Assembly (NCBI GenBank): GCA_947646735.1
Contig: CANTFK010000785.1
Location: 372,001-436,000 of the forward strand
Source: Peronospora farinosa
Taxonomy: Eukaryota > Oomycota > Peronosporomycetes > Peronosporales > Peronosporaceae
DNA: 64,000 bases
Reading direction: 5' to 3'
Shown here: piece after piece, positions 63,844 through 64,000 of the stretch
Numbering within the stretch: the first letter of the stretch is position 1
Layout of the letters: each line of letters begins with the position of its first letter
Made by a program: the position numbers and the translations under genes
The notes under the pieces: model-generated
The model's input: only the letters and a program-made list of their open reading frames with translations
Databases searched by the model: none
What the model was told of the DNA's origin: nothing

Positions 63844-64000
63844 GAAGGTACAATGCTTCCTTAAAGTGCAGAGCCGGTACAAGACCCATGTCCCAAAAGA
63901 GCCAGTTGTTCGTCCACAAGTTGACACGTGGTACCATCCAGAGCGAAGGGTTAGGGTTTGGCAAGAAAAGCATACAGAGAATAAGATAAATAAACACACT
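63844..64000. other. Right window edge, unresolved
   Basis: After the minisatellite, a plus-strand frame is open to the edge with a basic, Pro-rich composition (KTHVPKEPVVRPQVDTWYHP). It could be more retroelement sequence or the beginning of another gene. Too little to call. Confidence 0.3.

Noticed and set aside
63950..63958. TTAGGGTTT resembling telomere repeat
   Set aside because: Single occurrence, no tandem array.
1..64000. tRNA or rRNA genes, bacterial operons, prophage
   Set aside because: None seen by eye; a covariance-model tRNA scan would be needed to exclude tRNAs fully.

Overview
The window looks like nuclear DNA of an oomycete (stramenopile), probably from the Phytophthora / downy mildew group. 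Genes are tightly packed on both strands. Introns are short (about 65-210 bp), mostly with GTRNGT-like donors and YAG acceptors. The window carries START domains joined to FYVE-like zinc fingers, a ferlin, a PX-AGC kinase, and a decayed Ty3/gypsy element at the right edge. No bacterial, organellar or tRNA/rRNA features were recognised. The species is inferred, not proven.

Layout. 0-7 kb: an ATAD2/Yta7-type AAA-PHD-bromodomain protein (5' end outside the window; two small 3' exons recovered), a VAMP7-like longin SNARE, and a B56-like PP2A regulatory subunit. 7-15 kb: two diverged START plus FYVE-like paralogues on opposite strands, 3.1 kb apart. 15.6-23.6 kb: an AIF-like mitochondrial oxidoreductase, then a four-exon ferlin. 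23.8-30.8 kb: a signal-peptide membrane protein, a PX-AGC kinase and two tandem family I.5-like lipases, one with introns and one without. 31.4-40.3 kb: a TMEM184-type membrane protein, a tiny two-exon ORF whose stop overlaps the start codon of NADP-isocitrate dehydrogenase, and a UPL3/TRIP12-type HECT ligase with a large cysteine-rich insertion. 40.9-47 kb: a small acidic protein with a PP1-docking-like motif and a DIPP-type Nudix hydrolase in otherwise gene-poor DNA. 47.2-54 kb: a peroxisomal-type ABCD half transporter, poorly understood ORFs, SLX1, PSMD9 and RPS14. 54.8-60 kb: an SLC1-like transporter with a disordered N-terminal region of about 1100 residues. 60.3-64 kb: a hairpin-rich stretch, a broken gypsy gag-protease-RT fragment and a 15-unit minisatellite.

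How the genes relate. Several act at membranes: VAMP7 and ferlin in fusion, the START/FYVE-like proteins and PX kinase in lipid binding, and the lipases and ABCD in lipid metabolism. Nothing in the sequence shows co-regulation; this may be chance. Two gene pairs start head to head over about 120-160 bp with CCAAT boxes (ferlin / membrane protein, SLX1 / PSMD9) and probably share promoters. The main contribution here is a set of spliced gene models in which phase, splice consensus and family motifs agree.
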